From the NCBI GenBank assembly GCA_000432855.1, contig HF990827.1, positions 1-49,261 on the forward strand: a stretch of 49,261 bases of DNA. The letters are read 5' to 3'. The position numbers and the translations under genes are program-made. Within the stretch, counting starts at the first letter, position 1. Each line of letters opens with the position of its first letter. The stretch comes from Firmicutes bacterium CAG:822 (GTDB lineage Bacteria > Bacillota_I > Bacilli_A > RF39 > UBA660). The notes beneath the pieces were generated by a model. It searched no databases. It saw only the letters and a list, made by a program, of their open reading frames with translations, and had not been told where the DNA came from. Below, piece by piece: positions 1 through 8,126 of the stretch.

Positions 1-270
1 TATAATGATTAATATAATTAAATATATAGGAATCATACGTTTTAAGACGTATTTCGCACCAGCAATAAATATTGTTTGACTAGTCCCTTCAGCTGACTGT
101 AAACTATATATTAACTGGTCAACAGTAATATTATAAAATGACTCATTAATATACTTACTAACATAATAAATGATTAAAGCAAGCGTCAAAAAAACAAAAG
201 TAAATAAACTACTTATTTTTATCTTTTTTAACAGCTTTAGACACAGTTTTCTTAGTTTTTTTACTAACAT
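1..270 (-). CDS. LTA synthase-like phosphoglycerol transferase, N-terminal fragment (runs off window)
   Basis: Reading from an ATG at 270 to the window edge gives 90 codons with no stop. The first 20 residues are strongly basic (MLVKKLRKLCLKLLKKIK). One membrane segment follows, then the stretch ITVDQLIYSLQSAEGTSQ, and a second basic/hydrophobic segment at the edge. The sequence around QLIYSLQ with a following EGTS resembles the region just inside the membrane domain of LtaS-family sulfatase-fold enzymes, which polymerise or transfer glycerol phosphate on the outer face of the membrane. The catalytic domain lies outside the window, so the reaction is inferred. The start sits inside the preceding gene, out of frame, with a 62-bp overlap, which suggests translational coupling. 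A later start is possible because no strong ribosome site precedes this ATG. Confidence 0.6.
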   Translation of the reverse strand, partial: MLVKKLRKLCLKLLKKIKISSLFTFVFLTLALIIYYVSKYINESFYNITVDQLIYSLQSAEGTSQTIFIAGAKYVLKRMIPIYLIILIII

Positions 271-637
271 TACTATCCATCTTAATAGTTTTATTATCAC
301 TATTAGAAACTGTTTCAGTTTTAGTTTCATTCTTAACCTCTATATTAAATTTTATATTTCTTTGAACAGCAAGCCCAATTAAGCACAAAATGACATTTAT
401 AATGATAGAAATTAAACTTATCCAAATAAACAACCTAATATCAGTATTTAAAGCCTTAAATATACCTTCTTTAACCCCAAAAAAGTTATACATAATAATT
501 ATATTGATTATAAAAGAAAAGAAAAATAAAGTAATATAATCATATATAATATCTTTAATCTTTAAATCTTTATTAAAATATCCAATTATTCTAATTACAA
601 TAACACTTGGAATAAAAAGTGCGAAAAAAGCAAACAT
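209..637 (-). CDS. Small membrane protein with lysine-rich tail, unknown function
   Basis: This 142-aa protein has about three hydrophobic segments within residues 1-95. A hydrophilic tail follows, rich in Lys, Thr, Ser and Val, with alternating SKKTKK-like runs, ending in KKDKNK. A strong AGGAGGT ribosome site precedes the ATG at 637, so the start is secure. I do not recognise a family. The basic tail probably faces the cytoplasm and could contact phospholipid, nucleic acid or a partner (inference). The following LTA-synthase-like gene overlaps its 3' end by 62 bp, so the two are probably made together and may work in the same envelope process. Confidence 0.6.
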   Translation of the reverse strand: MFAFFALFIPSVIVIRIIGYFNKDLKIKDIIYDYITLFFFSFIINIIIMYNFFGVKEGIFKALNTDIRLFIWISLISIIINVILCLIGLAVQRNIKFNIEVKNETKTETVSNSDNKTIKMDSNVSKKTKKTVSKAVKKDKNK

Positions 638-663
638 AAAATCCTACCTCCTAATAATTTAAT

Positions 664-692
664 ATTTTATACTATTTTGTAAATGATTTCAA
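664..692 (-). promoter_or_regulatory. Promoter for the small membrane protein / LtaS-like operon
   Basis: On the minus strand the -35 box TTGAAA (687-692) and the -10 box TAAAAT (664-669) are separated by exactly 17 nt. The -10 box lies about 27 bp before the ATG at 637. Confidence 0.5.
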
Positions 693-707
693 TTAATATA
701 GAAAAAA

Positions 708-723
708 AGTTCTAAAATGAACT
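708..723 (-). terminator. Terminator after gtrA-like gene
   Basis: The minus strand reads AGTTC, a 6-nt loop, GAACT, then seven T. The hairpin touches the stop codon of the GtrA-like gene. Confidence 0.5.
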
Positions 724-1133
724 CATTTCTTAAATACAAATAATTTACTCATAACATAATTTAAAATAATAACTATAATATTAGATGTAACTTTTAAAAT
801 CATGGCTGGGCCTTTTAATAAATCAACACCCACAAACATAATTCCTAAATCCAAAGCACCCGTAGCTAATCTACATGCTGTAAAACTTCCAAGTTCTTTC
901 ATAAATATCTTAAAATCAAAACTCTTACTTTCAAATACCCAAAGTTTATTTGTAATAAAAGCAAACAAAACAGATAAAATCCAAGCTATAATATTACTAA
1001 TGACATTAGAAACACCTAAAACATTATAAAATACACCGTAAACAGCAATATTAATAATAGTTGTTAAAACACCAAATATACCATATAAAATAATAAATTT
1101 ATATTTTTTAAATAATTCTTTTATTTTTTTCAT
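723..1133 (-). CDS. GtrA-like flippase/membrane protein
   Basis: A 136-aa protein with four predicted membrane helices. The opening FIILYGIFGVLTTIINIAVY, the middle WILSVLFAFITNKLWVFES and the closing VMSKLFVFKK are the usual features of the GtrA family (PF04138). Family members assist transfer or flipping of polyprenyl-phosphate-linked sugars across the membrane. Its ATG directly abuts the stop of mnmA, and AAGGAG lies inside the 3' end of mnmA, so the two are cotranscribed. A plausible partner is the GtrB-like GT2 at 28103-29041, although it is far away. The family is well supported; the sugar is unknown. Confidence 0.85.
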   Translation of the reverse strand: MKKIKELFKKYKFIILYGIFGVLTTIINIAVYGVFYNVLGVSNVISNIIAWILSVLFAFITNKLWVFESKSFDFKIFMKELGSFTACRLATGALDLGIMFVGVDLLKGPAMILKVTSNIIVIILNYVMSKLFVFKK

Positions 1134-2222
1134 TTATTTTAACTCCTTGTATACTGTCTTAATTATTCCTCCGCCTAGGCATTCATCACCGTTATAAAAT
1201 ACGCAAGCTTGCCCTTCAGTAACCGCTTTAACACCTTCAGGATATTTAACTAATATATTTCCATTGTCTAATTTTTCAGTATAAACTTCATTATCCTCTT
1301 GTCTATATCTAAACTTAGTCATGCATTTATGAGGTAATTCATCTAATAAATTAACATCTTCTATCTCACAAGCATAACTCATCAAATATTTATTTTCATC
1401 GCCCATAGCTACATATAAAATATTTTTATCTAAATCTTTTTTACAAACAAATAATCTATCTTTAGTGCCACCTATATTTAATCCTCTTCTTTGACCAACC
1501 GTATAATACATTAAACCCGTGTGTTTACCTAATACTTCACCGGTATCAACATTTACAATATCTCCAGGATTATTTGGCAAATAGTTTTCTAAAAACTTTT
1601 TAAAATTTCTTTCTCCAATAAAGCAAATGCCTGTAGAATCTTTTTTATCTGCAGTAATCAAATCATATTCATGAGCTATTTTTCTAACCTCACTCTTTTG
1701 TAACTCCCCTACTGGAAATAAAACATTTTCTAACTGTTTTTTAGAAACTTGTGATAAAAAATAAGTTTGATCTTTATTTTTATCTAATCCTTTATAAAGT
1801 TTACCATCTATTAATCTCGCATAATGACCTGTGGCAATATAGTCTGCCTCTAATTTAATAGCTTCTTTCGCAAACATATCAAACTTAATATATTTATTAC
1901 ACATAACATCAGGATTAGGTGTTCTGCCTTTTTTAAGCTCATCCAAAAAATAAGTAAAAACATAATCCCAGTATTCCTTTACAAAATCCACTCTTTTTAA
2001 AGGAATACCTAATTTATTACAAACTTTTAAAGCATCATTATAATCCTTTTCCTGTGGGCATATATCATTTAAATCATTTGGATTACCTAAAAAATCATTA
2101 TTAATTGTACTGTCCCAGTTGCGCATAAAAAGTCCAATAACTTCATATCCTTGCTTTTGAAGTAAAATAGCCGCTACACTACTATCTACTCCCCCACTCA
2201 TTCCTACAACAACTTTTGGCAT
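1134..2222 (-). CDS. mnmA: tRNA-specific 2-thiouridylase MnmA
   Basis: This 362-aa cytoplasmic enzyme adds the 2-thio group to the wobble uridine (U34) of tRNAs for Lys, Glu and Gln, using ATP and a persulfide sulfur donor. The PP-loop GMSGGVDSS is at residues 7-15. The two active-site cysteines are C108 in [14 protein letters not shown] and C200 in [20 protein letters not shown] and the C-terminal beta-barrel region are also present, and the length is normal. GAAGTGAT before the ATG at 2222 serves as ribosome site. It is followed without a gap by the GtrA-like gene. A terminator lies between it and the upstream spoIIM gene, and a TATAAT on the minus strand (about 2243-2248) could start its transcript. 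Confidence 0.96.
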   Translation of the reverse strand: MPKVVVGMSGGVDSSVAAILLQKQGYEVIGLFMRNWDSTINNDFLGNPNDLNDICPQEKDYNDALKVCNKLGIPLKRVDFVKEYWDYVFTYFLDELKKGRTPNPDVMCNKYIKFDMFAKEAIKLEADYIATGHYARLIDGKLYKGLDKNKDQTYFLSQVSKKQLENVLFPVGELQKSEVRKIAHEYDLITADKKDSTGICFIGERNFKKFLENYLPNNPGDIVNVDTGEVLGKHTGLMYYTVGQRRGLNIGGTKDRLFVCKKDLDKNILYVAMGDENKYLMSYACEIEDVNLLDELPHKCMTKFRYRQEDNEVYTEKLDNGNILVKYPEGVKAVTEGQACVFYNGDECLGGGIIKTVYKELK

Positions 2223-2248
2223 AATATCACTTCCACTAATAATTATAC

Positions 2249-2271
2249 AAAAAAAACAGCTAAAAAGCTAT
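2249..2271 (-). terminator. Terminator after spoIIM
   Basis: On the minus strand ATAGCT, a TTTT loop and AGCTGT form a 6-bp stem (one G-U pair), followed by eight T. Confidence 0.6.
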
Positions 2272-2274
2272 ATT

Positions 2275-2904
2275 TTAAGTCAAAATATTAACAATCATAT
2301 TAATTAATGAAGGCGCCAAATAAACCTCATATAATGCACTAAATAATAAAATAATTAAAGAAAATCCAAGTATAAATAAATATCTATTAAAAATACCTTT
2401 AAAATCAAAACTTTTCTTTTTAGTAAAACTATTTATCAATCTATAAGACAAAACTAAAGCGTATGAAGAAATTAATAAATAAATCATTAAATTAATTATA
2501 TGATGTGGAACTACATATGCTAAAGCGATTAAAATTCCTTTAAAATTAAAATTAATAATAATACTTCCTACCGAAAAACCCAAAGCAAAAGCTTTTATAA
2601 ACAAAAATAATAATATTAAAATAAATCCAATAACAGATATTCCCAAAATCCAAATTAAAATAACTAACCCTAAAGTAAAAATTAAAGTATTAATAAGTGT
2701 TCCACTATAATTTAAATTGTTACTATTAAGATTATTAAAAAAATTATTTAAATAATCACTTACCATAGTTTTATCTGAATCATTTAAAACAGTTACAAAA
2801 ATACTACCAGAAGCCACTCCAACAGCAATTATCACCACTAAAAAAACAAATAAATTTTTATTAATGCGAATATTACTCCTTAACTTGTCCATATATTTTT
2901 TCAT
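2275..2904 (-). CDS. spoIIM: Stage II sporulation protein M-like membrane protein
   Basis: A 209-aa integral membrane protein. A hydrophobic segment (about 19-40) is followed by an Asn-rich outside loop and four or five further helices. The stretch around LFLFIKAFALGFSVGSIII and the later VVPHHIINLM match the SpoIIM/DUF95 family. In sporulating Firmicutes, SpoIIM acts with SpoIID and SpoIIP in septal peptidoglycan remodelling and engulfment of the forespore. A GAGGG ribosome site precedes the ATG at 2904. SpoIIM-family proteins also occur in non-sporulating bacteria, so the name gives the family rather than proof of sporulation, but spoIVB lies 1.2 kb away. It is followed by a terminator and then mnmA. 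Confidence 0.8.
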   Translation of the reverse strand: MKKYMDKLRSNIRINKNLFVFLVVIIAVGVASGSIFVTVLNDSDKTMVSDYLNNFFNNLNSNNLNYSGTLINTLIFTLGLVILIWILGISVIGFILILLFLFIKAFALGFSVGSIIINFNFKGILIALAYVVPHHIINLMIYLLISSYALVLSYRLINSFTKKKSFDFKGIFNRYLFILGFSLIILLFSALYEVYLAPSLINMIVNILT

Positions 2905-2969
2905 ATTTTATCCCTCATCAAATTATACTCATTTAATTAAAAAATATTCCAAAAGATTTAAAAATAGTA

Positions 2970-2975
2970 TATAAT
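2970..2975 (+). promoter_or_regulatory. -10 box for the 29-aa miniprotein
   Basis: A perfect TATAAT stands 8 bp before the ribosome site. The candidate -35 (TTCCAA, 2947-2952) is 17 bp upstream but matches only half of the consensus. Confidence 0.4.
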
Positions 2976-2993
2976 GATTAAGAGGTGATAACG

Positions 2994-3083
2994 TTGAATC
3001 CTAAAGTACAAAAAATTGCTGTATGGGTTATGCTTATTGGTATAATAGCATTCTTTATAGCTGGCTTATTTGTTTATGTATAA
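2994..3083 (+). CDS. 29-aa single-pass membrane miniprotein, Prli42-like
   Basis: A short frame beginning with TTG, preceded by GAGGTGATAAC. The product is 29 aa: a short basic N-terminus (MNPKVQKIAVW) followed by one hydrophobic helix (VMLIGIIAFFIAGLFVYV). Length and layout (short basic end, Val-Trp-Val-Met-Leu, single helix) resemble the Prli42/DUF4044-type miniproteins of Firmicutes; Listeria Prli42 anchors the stressosome to the membrane. That similarity is recalled, not searched. The gene has its own TATAAT, a good ribosome site and a terminator directly after the stop, so it looks genuine. It stands alone between the divergent spoIIM and the convergent SGNH gene. It may be one of several unrelated small membrane protein types. 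Confidence 0.6.
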   Translation: MNPKVQKIAVWVMLIGIIAFFIAGLFVYV

Positions 3084-3112
3084 AAAGCGTTTACTTAAAT
3101 AGTAGACGCTTT
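3084..3112. terminator. Bidirectional terminator between miniprotein and SGNH gene
   Basis: A 12-bp stem with one G-U pair (3084-3095 with 3101-3112) and a 5-nt loop. The minus strand is followed by CTTTTTA. It overlaps the stop codon of the SGNH gene. Confidence 0.75.
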
Positions 3113-3983
3113 AAAATTGTATACAATCATTAATAATATAATTAATAATTTTTTTATTAGTATCTTGAGTATAGTGAAGTCCATCATCTGCATCAAAAGA
3201 AAGTTTAGTATTAGAATCACAATAATACATTTTTTCTTCCTTCGACAATTTCTTCAGCAAAACATCATTAAATTTTTTGATTTTGTCATTTGTTCTTACA
3301 TTCTGTGGTTGGGCTTTATTTAATCTTTTTTCAATAATAGGATTGACTGACAATATATATAACTTAACTTTGGGACTATACTTAGATAGTTCTAAATAAT
3401 CTTCAAAATATGTATTCGCATTTTCTACATACTTAGATGTATATTGAATATCATTAACTCCCATATTCACTACTACAAAATAACTATCATATTCATCCTT
3501 ATCAATAATTTTTTTAGTTCTAGGTAAACCTACAGTTTCAAACCAACTAAGTGCTGCACCACTTTTAGCAACAATATCTAAATTAAATGGTTTTATAATT
3601 TCTTTATCATTATCAATGAATTCCATTCTAGAATCACCAACTACAATAATTTTAGTTTTTTCTATTAAATCAGTTTTCATAGATACATTTTTTATAGCTT
3701 TATAATACTTATTCTCATAATATTTTGTAGTGCATCCATTATATGAATTCACATTCAAAAGCCATACAAATAAAAAAACAAAAAAGCCAGTAAATAAACC
3801 TAAAGACAAAATTATTAAAAACTGTTTAAAATTATTGTTTTTAAATTTTTTTAAAAATTCATCTTTTTGAACTAAGAAAAATAAAACAATAAAAAATAAA
3901 ATAACAAATAAACACAAAATATCAAAATACTTTGCATGAGTTATATAAAATAAAAAATTGTCTTCACAAAATTTTAAAATCAT
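3111..3983 (-). CDS. Membrane-anchored SGNH/GDSL hydrolase (possible O-acyl transfer enzyme)
   Basis: A 290-aa protein with two N-terminal membrane helices (about 20-40 and 54-78) and an outer SGNH domain. Block I is IIVVGDSRM with S118, block III is NMGVNDI (175-178), and block V is DGLHY with D267 and H270, giving the expected Ser-Asp-His triad. Family members deacetylate or transfer acyl groups on surface glycans. It is a close paralogue of the SGNH protein at 6272-7081: the GDSRM, NMGVND and KKI.NYIINDC segments are shared. That paralogue directly follows an AT3 acyltransferase gene. The equivalent partner here may be the acyltransferase at 5141-6169, beyond the oppositely oriented spoIVB. 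Substrate unknown. Confidence 0.75.
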   Translation of the reverse strand: MILKFCEDNFLFYITHAKYFDILCLFVILFFIVLFFLVQKDEFLKKFKNNNFKQFLIILSLGLFTGFFVFLFVWLLNVNSYNGCTTKYYENKYYKAIKNVSMKTDLIEKTKIIVVGDSRMEFIDNDKEIIKPFNLDIVAKSGAALSWFETVGLPRTKKIIDKDEYDSYFVVVNMGVNDIQYTSKYVENANTYFEDYLELSKYSPKVKLYILSVNPIIEKRLNKAQPQNVRTNDKIKKFNDVLLKKLSKEEKMYYCDSNTKLSFDADDGLHYTQDTNKKIINYIINDCIQF

Positions 3984-4102
3984 AAAACCACCATAACTAT
4001 ATTAGCACATTTAAAAAAGATTTTCCATAAAATACTACTTCTACTTTACAAGCTTTATTCCATAATAATAATGTAGTCTGATTTAAATTAGGAGATGATT
4101 CT

Positions 4103-5095
4103 TTGCTTTTAAAAGATTTTAAAAAATCAATCTTCCTGCTTATACTTTTCCTATTTATTATACCAATAAACGTCTTTGCCTATTCAGATAAATTAATTGT
4201 TGGTGGGCAAAATATTGGTATAACTTTAAATTCTAAAGGCATTTTAATTGTTGGAACATATGAAGTAAATAATACATCCCCTGCTAAAGAAGCAAACTTA
4301 AAAACAGGAGACATTATCACAAGAATAAATGGTAATAAAGTTTCAACAATTGAAGAAATGGCTACAGAAATTAATAAAGTTAAAGATGAAAAAATAACAG
4401 TCAATTATTTAAGAAATGATAAAGAAAATGAAACTACCTTAGACTTATATAAAGATGAAAACAATATTTATAAAACAGGATTATACGTTAAAGATAGTGT
4501 AACTGGTATTGGAACACTAACCTTTATTGATCCAAACACCAAAATATTTGGTGCATTAGGACACGAAATACAAGAACAAACAACTGGAGAAATATTTGAA
4601 ATTGATGATGGAACAATATTTACTTCCAAAGTAACAGGAGTTTTACCAAGTACAGATGGATCACCTGGTGAAAAAAAAGCTGAATATAATAAAACGAACA
4701 TTACTGGTAAGGTAAATGAAAATACTACCCAAGGAATCTTTGGAGAATATACAGCAAACATAAATAACAGTAAAACATATGATGTAGCTGAGCCAAAAGA
4801 AATAAAAAAAGGAAAAGCTAAGATTCTAACAGTTTTAAATAATACTGAAATAAAAGAATATGAAATTAATATCACGGACATAAATTCTAAAAAACAAAAA
4901 AATAAAAATTTTGTATTTGAAATAACTGATAAAGAATTATTAGATAAAACAAATGGAATTATACAAGGAATGAGTGGATCCCCTATTATTCAAGGAGACA
5001 AAATAATAGGCGCTGTAACTCATGTTGTTATTAATAATCCTCATAAAGGATATGGTATATTTATTACAAATATGTTAGAAGAAGCAGAAAATTAA
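4103..5095 (+). CDS. spoIVB: SpoIVB peptidase (S55), sporulation signalling protease
   Basis: This 330-aa exported protease has an N-terminal hydrophobic segment (8-27), a PDZ domain (about 45-115) with the carboxylate-binding part near SPAKEANLKTGDIITRING, and an S55 domain. In Bacillus subtilis, SpoIVB is made in the forespore and triggers processing of pro-sigma-K by cleaving SpoIVFA. The catalytic residues are visible: H154 in GALGHEI, S291 in GMSGSPI and, by alignment, D276. The C-terminal GAVTHV...GYGIFI is typical. It is shorter than the B. subtilis protein (about 426 aa), mainly at the N-terminus. The start is TTG with GGAG 8 nt upstream; I see no clear sporulation-sigma promoter. It reads against all its neighbours and ends in a strong bidirectional terminator. 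Confidence 0.9.
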   Translation: MLLKDFKKSIFLLILFLFIIPINVFAYSDKLIVGGQNIGITLNSKGILIVGTYEVNNTSPAKEANLKTGDIITRINGNKVSTIEEMATEINKVKDEKITVNYLRNDKENETTLDLYKDENNIYKTGLYVKDSVTGIGTLTFIDPNTKIFGALGHEIQEQTTGEIFEIDDGTIFTSKVTGVLPSTDGSPGEKKAEYNKTNITGKVNENTTQGIFGEYTANINNSKTYDVAEPKEIKKGKAKILTVLNNTEIKEYEINITDINSKKQKNKNFVFEITDKELLDKTNGIIQGMSGSPIIQGDKIIGAVTHVVINNPHKGYGIFITNMLEEAEN

Positions 5096-5097
5096 TT

Positions 5098-5131
5098 ATA
5101 TAAAACCCCATTAAAAATGAGGGTTTTATAT
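5098..5131. terminator. Bidirectional terminator between spoIVB and acyltransferase
   Basis: An 11-bp perfect stem (5098-5108 with 5121-5131, core AAAACCC/GGGTTTT) with a 12-nt loop, placed between two convergent genes. Confidence 0.8.
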
Positions 5132-5140
5132 TTAATAAAA

Positions 5141-6169
5141 TTACAAAAATTTATTAACAATAGGTATTTTTCTTAATAATGTTACAGTAATTCCAGAAAA
5201 TAAAAATACTAATAAATCTAAAATTAAAAGTCCAATAAAACTATTAAAAGAAAAAATAGCTTTCATAAAATCAAAATTATAAATTATATGAACAAAAAAC
5301 ACATGAAATAAATATATACCAAAAACTAAATTACTCATATATATAATAGATTTTTTAGCACTCTCTTTTTTTACTCCATCATTAAAATAATATTTAATAA
5401 TTACAAATAGCGAAATAGCTGGAATTATAGCAGTCGGAAGTAAACAATTATCAAGTAATATAGTATTATTATATACAGTATAATTAATAATTTCTAAAAT
5501 AAGTGCTGTAGCTAAAGATAAAATTAAAGCAATAATTGCCACATTCTTACCTTTCTTGGTTATATTTTGTTTTGATAAATAATATCCAGTCACAAATAAA
5601 GCAATATATTCTGAAAAAATAGTACCCGTTACATAACTAGTAACATATATAGATTTAGAAAAGAAAACATCTAAAATTTTACATCCAAAAGTAATAAAAG
5701 CTGGAATAATTAAAAACAATATAATAAACATTTTATAATCGTTATCTTTAAAGTTTTTAACCATCTTTTGTAAAAAAGGTAAAACTAAATAAATTGCAAT
5801 AAGTACATAAATATACCATCCCCAATAAGGAGCACCATTATTAACATCAAGTTCAGCAAAATAAATGGGTAATCTCATCAAATTTTTTTTATCAAATATT
5901 GACCATATAACAGTGATAACAATTAATGGAACTAATACTCTCAAAATTCTTTTGCAAAAAACATTTTTAAAACTATCTTTTTTATGTAAAAGTAATGCTC
6001 CAGAAACCATTAAAAATATAGGAACAGCAAATTTAACAGCCAATAATATAAATACTTTAAAAGAATAATTCACTAAATTATTACTTGCTAAATACCAATA
6101 CGAATGATTTAAAACAACACCTATAATTGCAATAATTTTTAAAATATCAAGATATATTGTTCGTTTCAT
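5141..6169 (-). CDS. AT3 family membrane acyltransferase
   Basis: A 342-aa protein with about ten membrane helices, of the Acyltransferase_3 family (PF01757). These proteins move acetyl or other acyl groups from cytoplasmic acyl-CoA to extracellular glycans. The N-terminal MKRTIYLDILKIIAIIGVVLNH carries the family's conserved helix-1 histidine (H22). PIFLMVSGALLLHKKD and the C-terminal FGIYLFHVFF also fit. There is no fused SGNH domain, unlike OatA/OafB-type enzymes; separate SGNH genes lie on both sides (3111-3983 and 6272-7081). GGTGGTGTT precedes the ATG. It is the last gene of the minus-strand glycan cluster before spoIVB. Substrate unknown. Confidence 0.85.
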   Translation of the reverse strand: MKRTIYLDILKIIAIIGVVLNHSYWYLASNNLVNYSFKVFILLAVKFAVPIFLMVSGALLLHKKDSFKNVFCKRILRVLVPLIVITVIWSIFDKKNLMRLPIYFAELDVNNGAPYWGWYIYVLIAIYLVLPFLQKMVKNFKDNDYKMFIILFLIIPAFITFGCKILDVFFSKSIYVTSYVTGTIFSEYIALFVTGYYLSKQNITKKGKNVAIIALILSLATALILEIINYTVYNNTILLDNCLLPTAIIPAISLFVIIKYYFNDGVKKESAKKSIIYMSNLVFGIYLFHVFFVHIIYNFDFMKAIFSFNSFIGLLILDLLVFLFSGITVTLLRKIPIVNKFL

Positions 6170-6271
6170 AACAACACCACCTACCGCATCAAATTGTTAA
6201 GTCTATTTTTAAAATGAATCTAAAAATTTAATAAAAGAATAAACACACAAATCACATAATGTAAATAAAAA

Positions 6272-7081
6272 TTAGTTTTCATTTTTTAAAACACAATCAT
6301 TAATAATATAATTTAGTATTTTTTTATTAGTTTTAGAATCGTAATGAATACCATCATAAATACCAAAAGTCAAATTATTAAAGGCATCACAATAAGTAAT
6401 GTTTTTAACATTATTTTCATCAATTAATGAAATAATTTTTTGATTTGTGCCTATAATTTTATTATTAGTAACTTTAGGAAAAGATTTATTTCTATATGAA
6501 TAATCATTAATTGGATTTATAGACATAATATAAAACATCACATCAGGGTATTTTAATGCTAAATCTTGATATAAATTATAATAAGTTTCACCAATAACAT
6601 TTCTTGAAGAATAGTCGCCTAAATCATTAACCCCCATATTAAATACAACACTATAAAATCTATTTTTTTCTTTATGATTTAACAAATATTCCAGATCTTT
6701 AATAGCTATTTCTTTAAACCATTCTATTCCAGCACCAGGCTTAGCAATAAACTTCATATTAATTGGAAAATATAAGTTCTCATCCTGAGATAAATATGCC
6801 ATTCTAGAATCACCTACTATAATTATATAATCAGTTTGTATGCTAATTTTTTGTTCAATATAGTTATTGTAAAATTTTAAAATATTTTTATCAACTATAA
6901 CATTTTTTTTATTTTGATGCATACAAAAAATTATTGTCAAAACTACAAATAAAAAAAACATCATTGGTTTAAAAATTTTGTTAAATTCTCTAAAGTCTAT
7001 AATGTAAAGCATAACTAAAGCAAAGAAAATTAAAACTATACAAACAAATATAAAAAATAAATCACTACAAAAATTTTCCAT
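6272..7081 (-). CDS. Membrane-anchored SGNH/GDSL hydrolase, paralogue of 3111-3983
   Basis: A 269-aa protein with two N-terminal helices (about 8-28 and 38-55) and an outer SGNH domain. Block I is IIIVGDSRM (S92), block III is NMGVND, and block V is DGIHY with D243 and H246. It lies 13 bp after the stop of an AT3 acyltransferase (7095-8105) in the same direction. The pair therefore looks like a split version of the AT3-SGNH fusions that O-acetylate bacterial glycans. It is clearly related to the 3111-3983 protein over its whole length, so the SGNH gene was duplicated or independently retained in this locus. Acyl acceptor unknown. Confidence 0.75.
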   Translation of the reverse strand: MENFCSDLFFIFVCIVLIFFALVMLYIIDFREFNKIFKPMMFFLFVVLTIIFCMHQNKKNVIVDKNILKFYNNYIEQKISIQTDYIIIVGDSRMAYLSQDENLYFPINMKFIAKPGAGIEWFKEIAIKDLEYLLNHKEKNRFYSVVFNMGVNDLGDYSSRNVIGETYYNLYQDLALKYPDVMFYIMSINPINDYSYRNKSFPKVTNNKIIGTNQKIISLIDENNVKNITYCDAFNNLTFGIYDGIHYDSKTNKKILNYIINDCVLKNEN

Positions 7082-7094
7082 AACATATATAATA

Positions 7095-8105
7095 TCATAC
7101 TTTTAATATTTTTTCTTTTAAAATTCTAATTTTATTGTTTAAAATAATTAAAACTACCACAAGCAAGCTTGTAATACAAAAATTTAGTCCAAACATTAAA
7201 ATAAGTTTTATAACTCCAGGAAATTCAATAATAGATGGATAAACTTTATATATCAATGAGCTTCCTATACCTTGACAAAAATAAAACATTAAAGCATTTT
7301 TTCCAACAAAGGTAAAAATATTATTTTTCACACATATTGTATCTTTTAATAATGTAACTATTAAAATCGAAAATAAAGAATATACAAAATAATTAATATG
7401 GGCTGCTCCTTTTGCCTCTTGCATATTCAAAAAGCCATAACCATTAAATATACTTAATACAAGAAAAAGAATAAATAATATTGCCATAATAATTAAAAAT
7501 TGCTTAGTATTTTTAAATTGAAAGTGATACAAATAATAACCAAGTAAGTATATGAAAAGATGCATTAAATTAATAGGTGATAAAAATTGAAAATTACTAT
7601 TATATAAGGACATTCCATAAAACATGAAAACAATAATAAGTACATACTTAAAATTATTTAAACCCTTAAAATATTTATTGTATAAGCATATAATTAAATT
7701 ACCAATAACACTCACAACAAAGAACATAAATATAAACCAAAGAGAACCCCTTACAACAAATAATATATCATTGCCATCAAAGCTAAAAAACATCGCCCTA
7801 ATAATGGTTGATAGATTAAAATGACTATAATCAAATAATAAAATAATAGCAAAATACAAAATTAAAAACAAAAGCCATTTAAACCAAATCTTGCATAAAC
7901 CTTTTATAGATTTAAAAAAATTATTGCTAAAATTGAATGTCATACCAGATATAAACATAAAAACAGGAACATCAATAATTAAAGATAATGATTTTAGCCA
8001 AACTGGTACATAGACTTCTCCACTCCAAAAACAAGTATGAATAAAAATAATCCATATAGTTGCTACACCCCTAAAAAAATCAATATTATTATCTCTTTTT
8101 ACCAT
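7095..8105 (-). CDS. AT3 family membrane acyltransferase
   Basis: A polytopic protein of the Acyltransferase_3 family, 336 aa from the ATG at 8105. That ATG is preceded by GTGGTGATTTTT, which is why I prefer it to the GTG at 8117. The opening NNIDFFRGVATIWIIFIHT has the conserved Arg (R12) and helix-1 His (H23). PVFMFISGMTF follows, and about ten helices run to a basic C-terminus. Family role: transfer of acyl groups from acyl-CoA to exported polysaccharide. The SGNH hydrolase gene follows 13 bp later and the UbiA-like gene stops 21 bp upstream, so all three are probably on one transcript. Confidence 0.85.
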   Translation of the reverse strand: MVKRDNNIDFFRGVATIWIIFIHTCFWSGEVYVPVWLKSLSLIIDVPVFMFISGMTFNFSNNFFKSIKGLCKIWFKWLLFLILYFAIILLFDYSHFNLSTIIRAMFFSFDGNDILFVVRGSLWFIFMFFVVSVIGNLIICLYNKYFKGLNNFKYVLIIVFMFYGMSLYNSNFQFLSPINLMHLFIYLLGYYLYHFQFKNTKQFLIIMAILFILFLVLSIFNGYGFLNMQEAKGAAHINYFVYSLFSILIVTLLKDTICVKNNIFTFVGKNALMFYFCQGIGSSLIYKVYPSIIEFPGVIKLILMFGLNFCITSLLVVVLIILNNKIRILKEKILKV

Positions 8106-8126
8106 AAAAATCACCACACAATTTAG

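Noticed and set aside
4180..4881. Minus-strand frames inside spoIVB
   Set aside because: They are shadows of a clear SpoIVB coding frame and have no ribosome sites or family features.
8105..8117. GTG start of the AT3 gene at 8117
   Set aside because: It would contain the GTGGTGA ribosome site; the ATG at 8105 has correct spacing.
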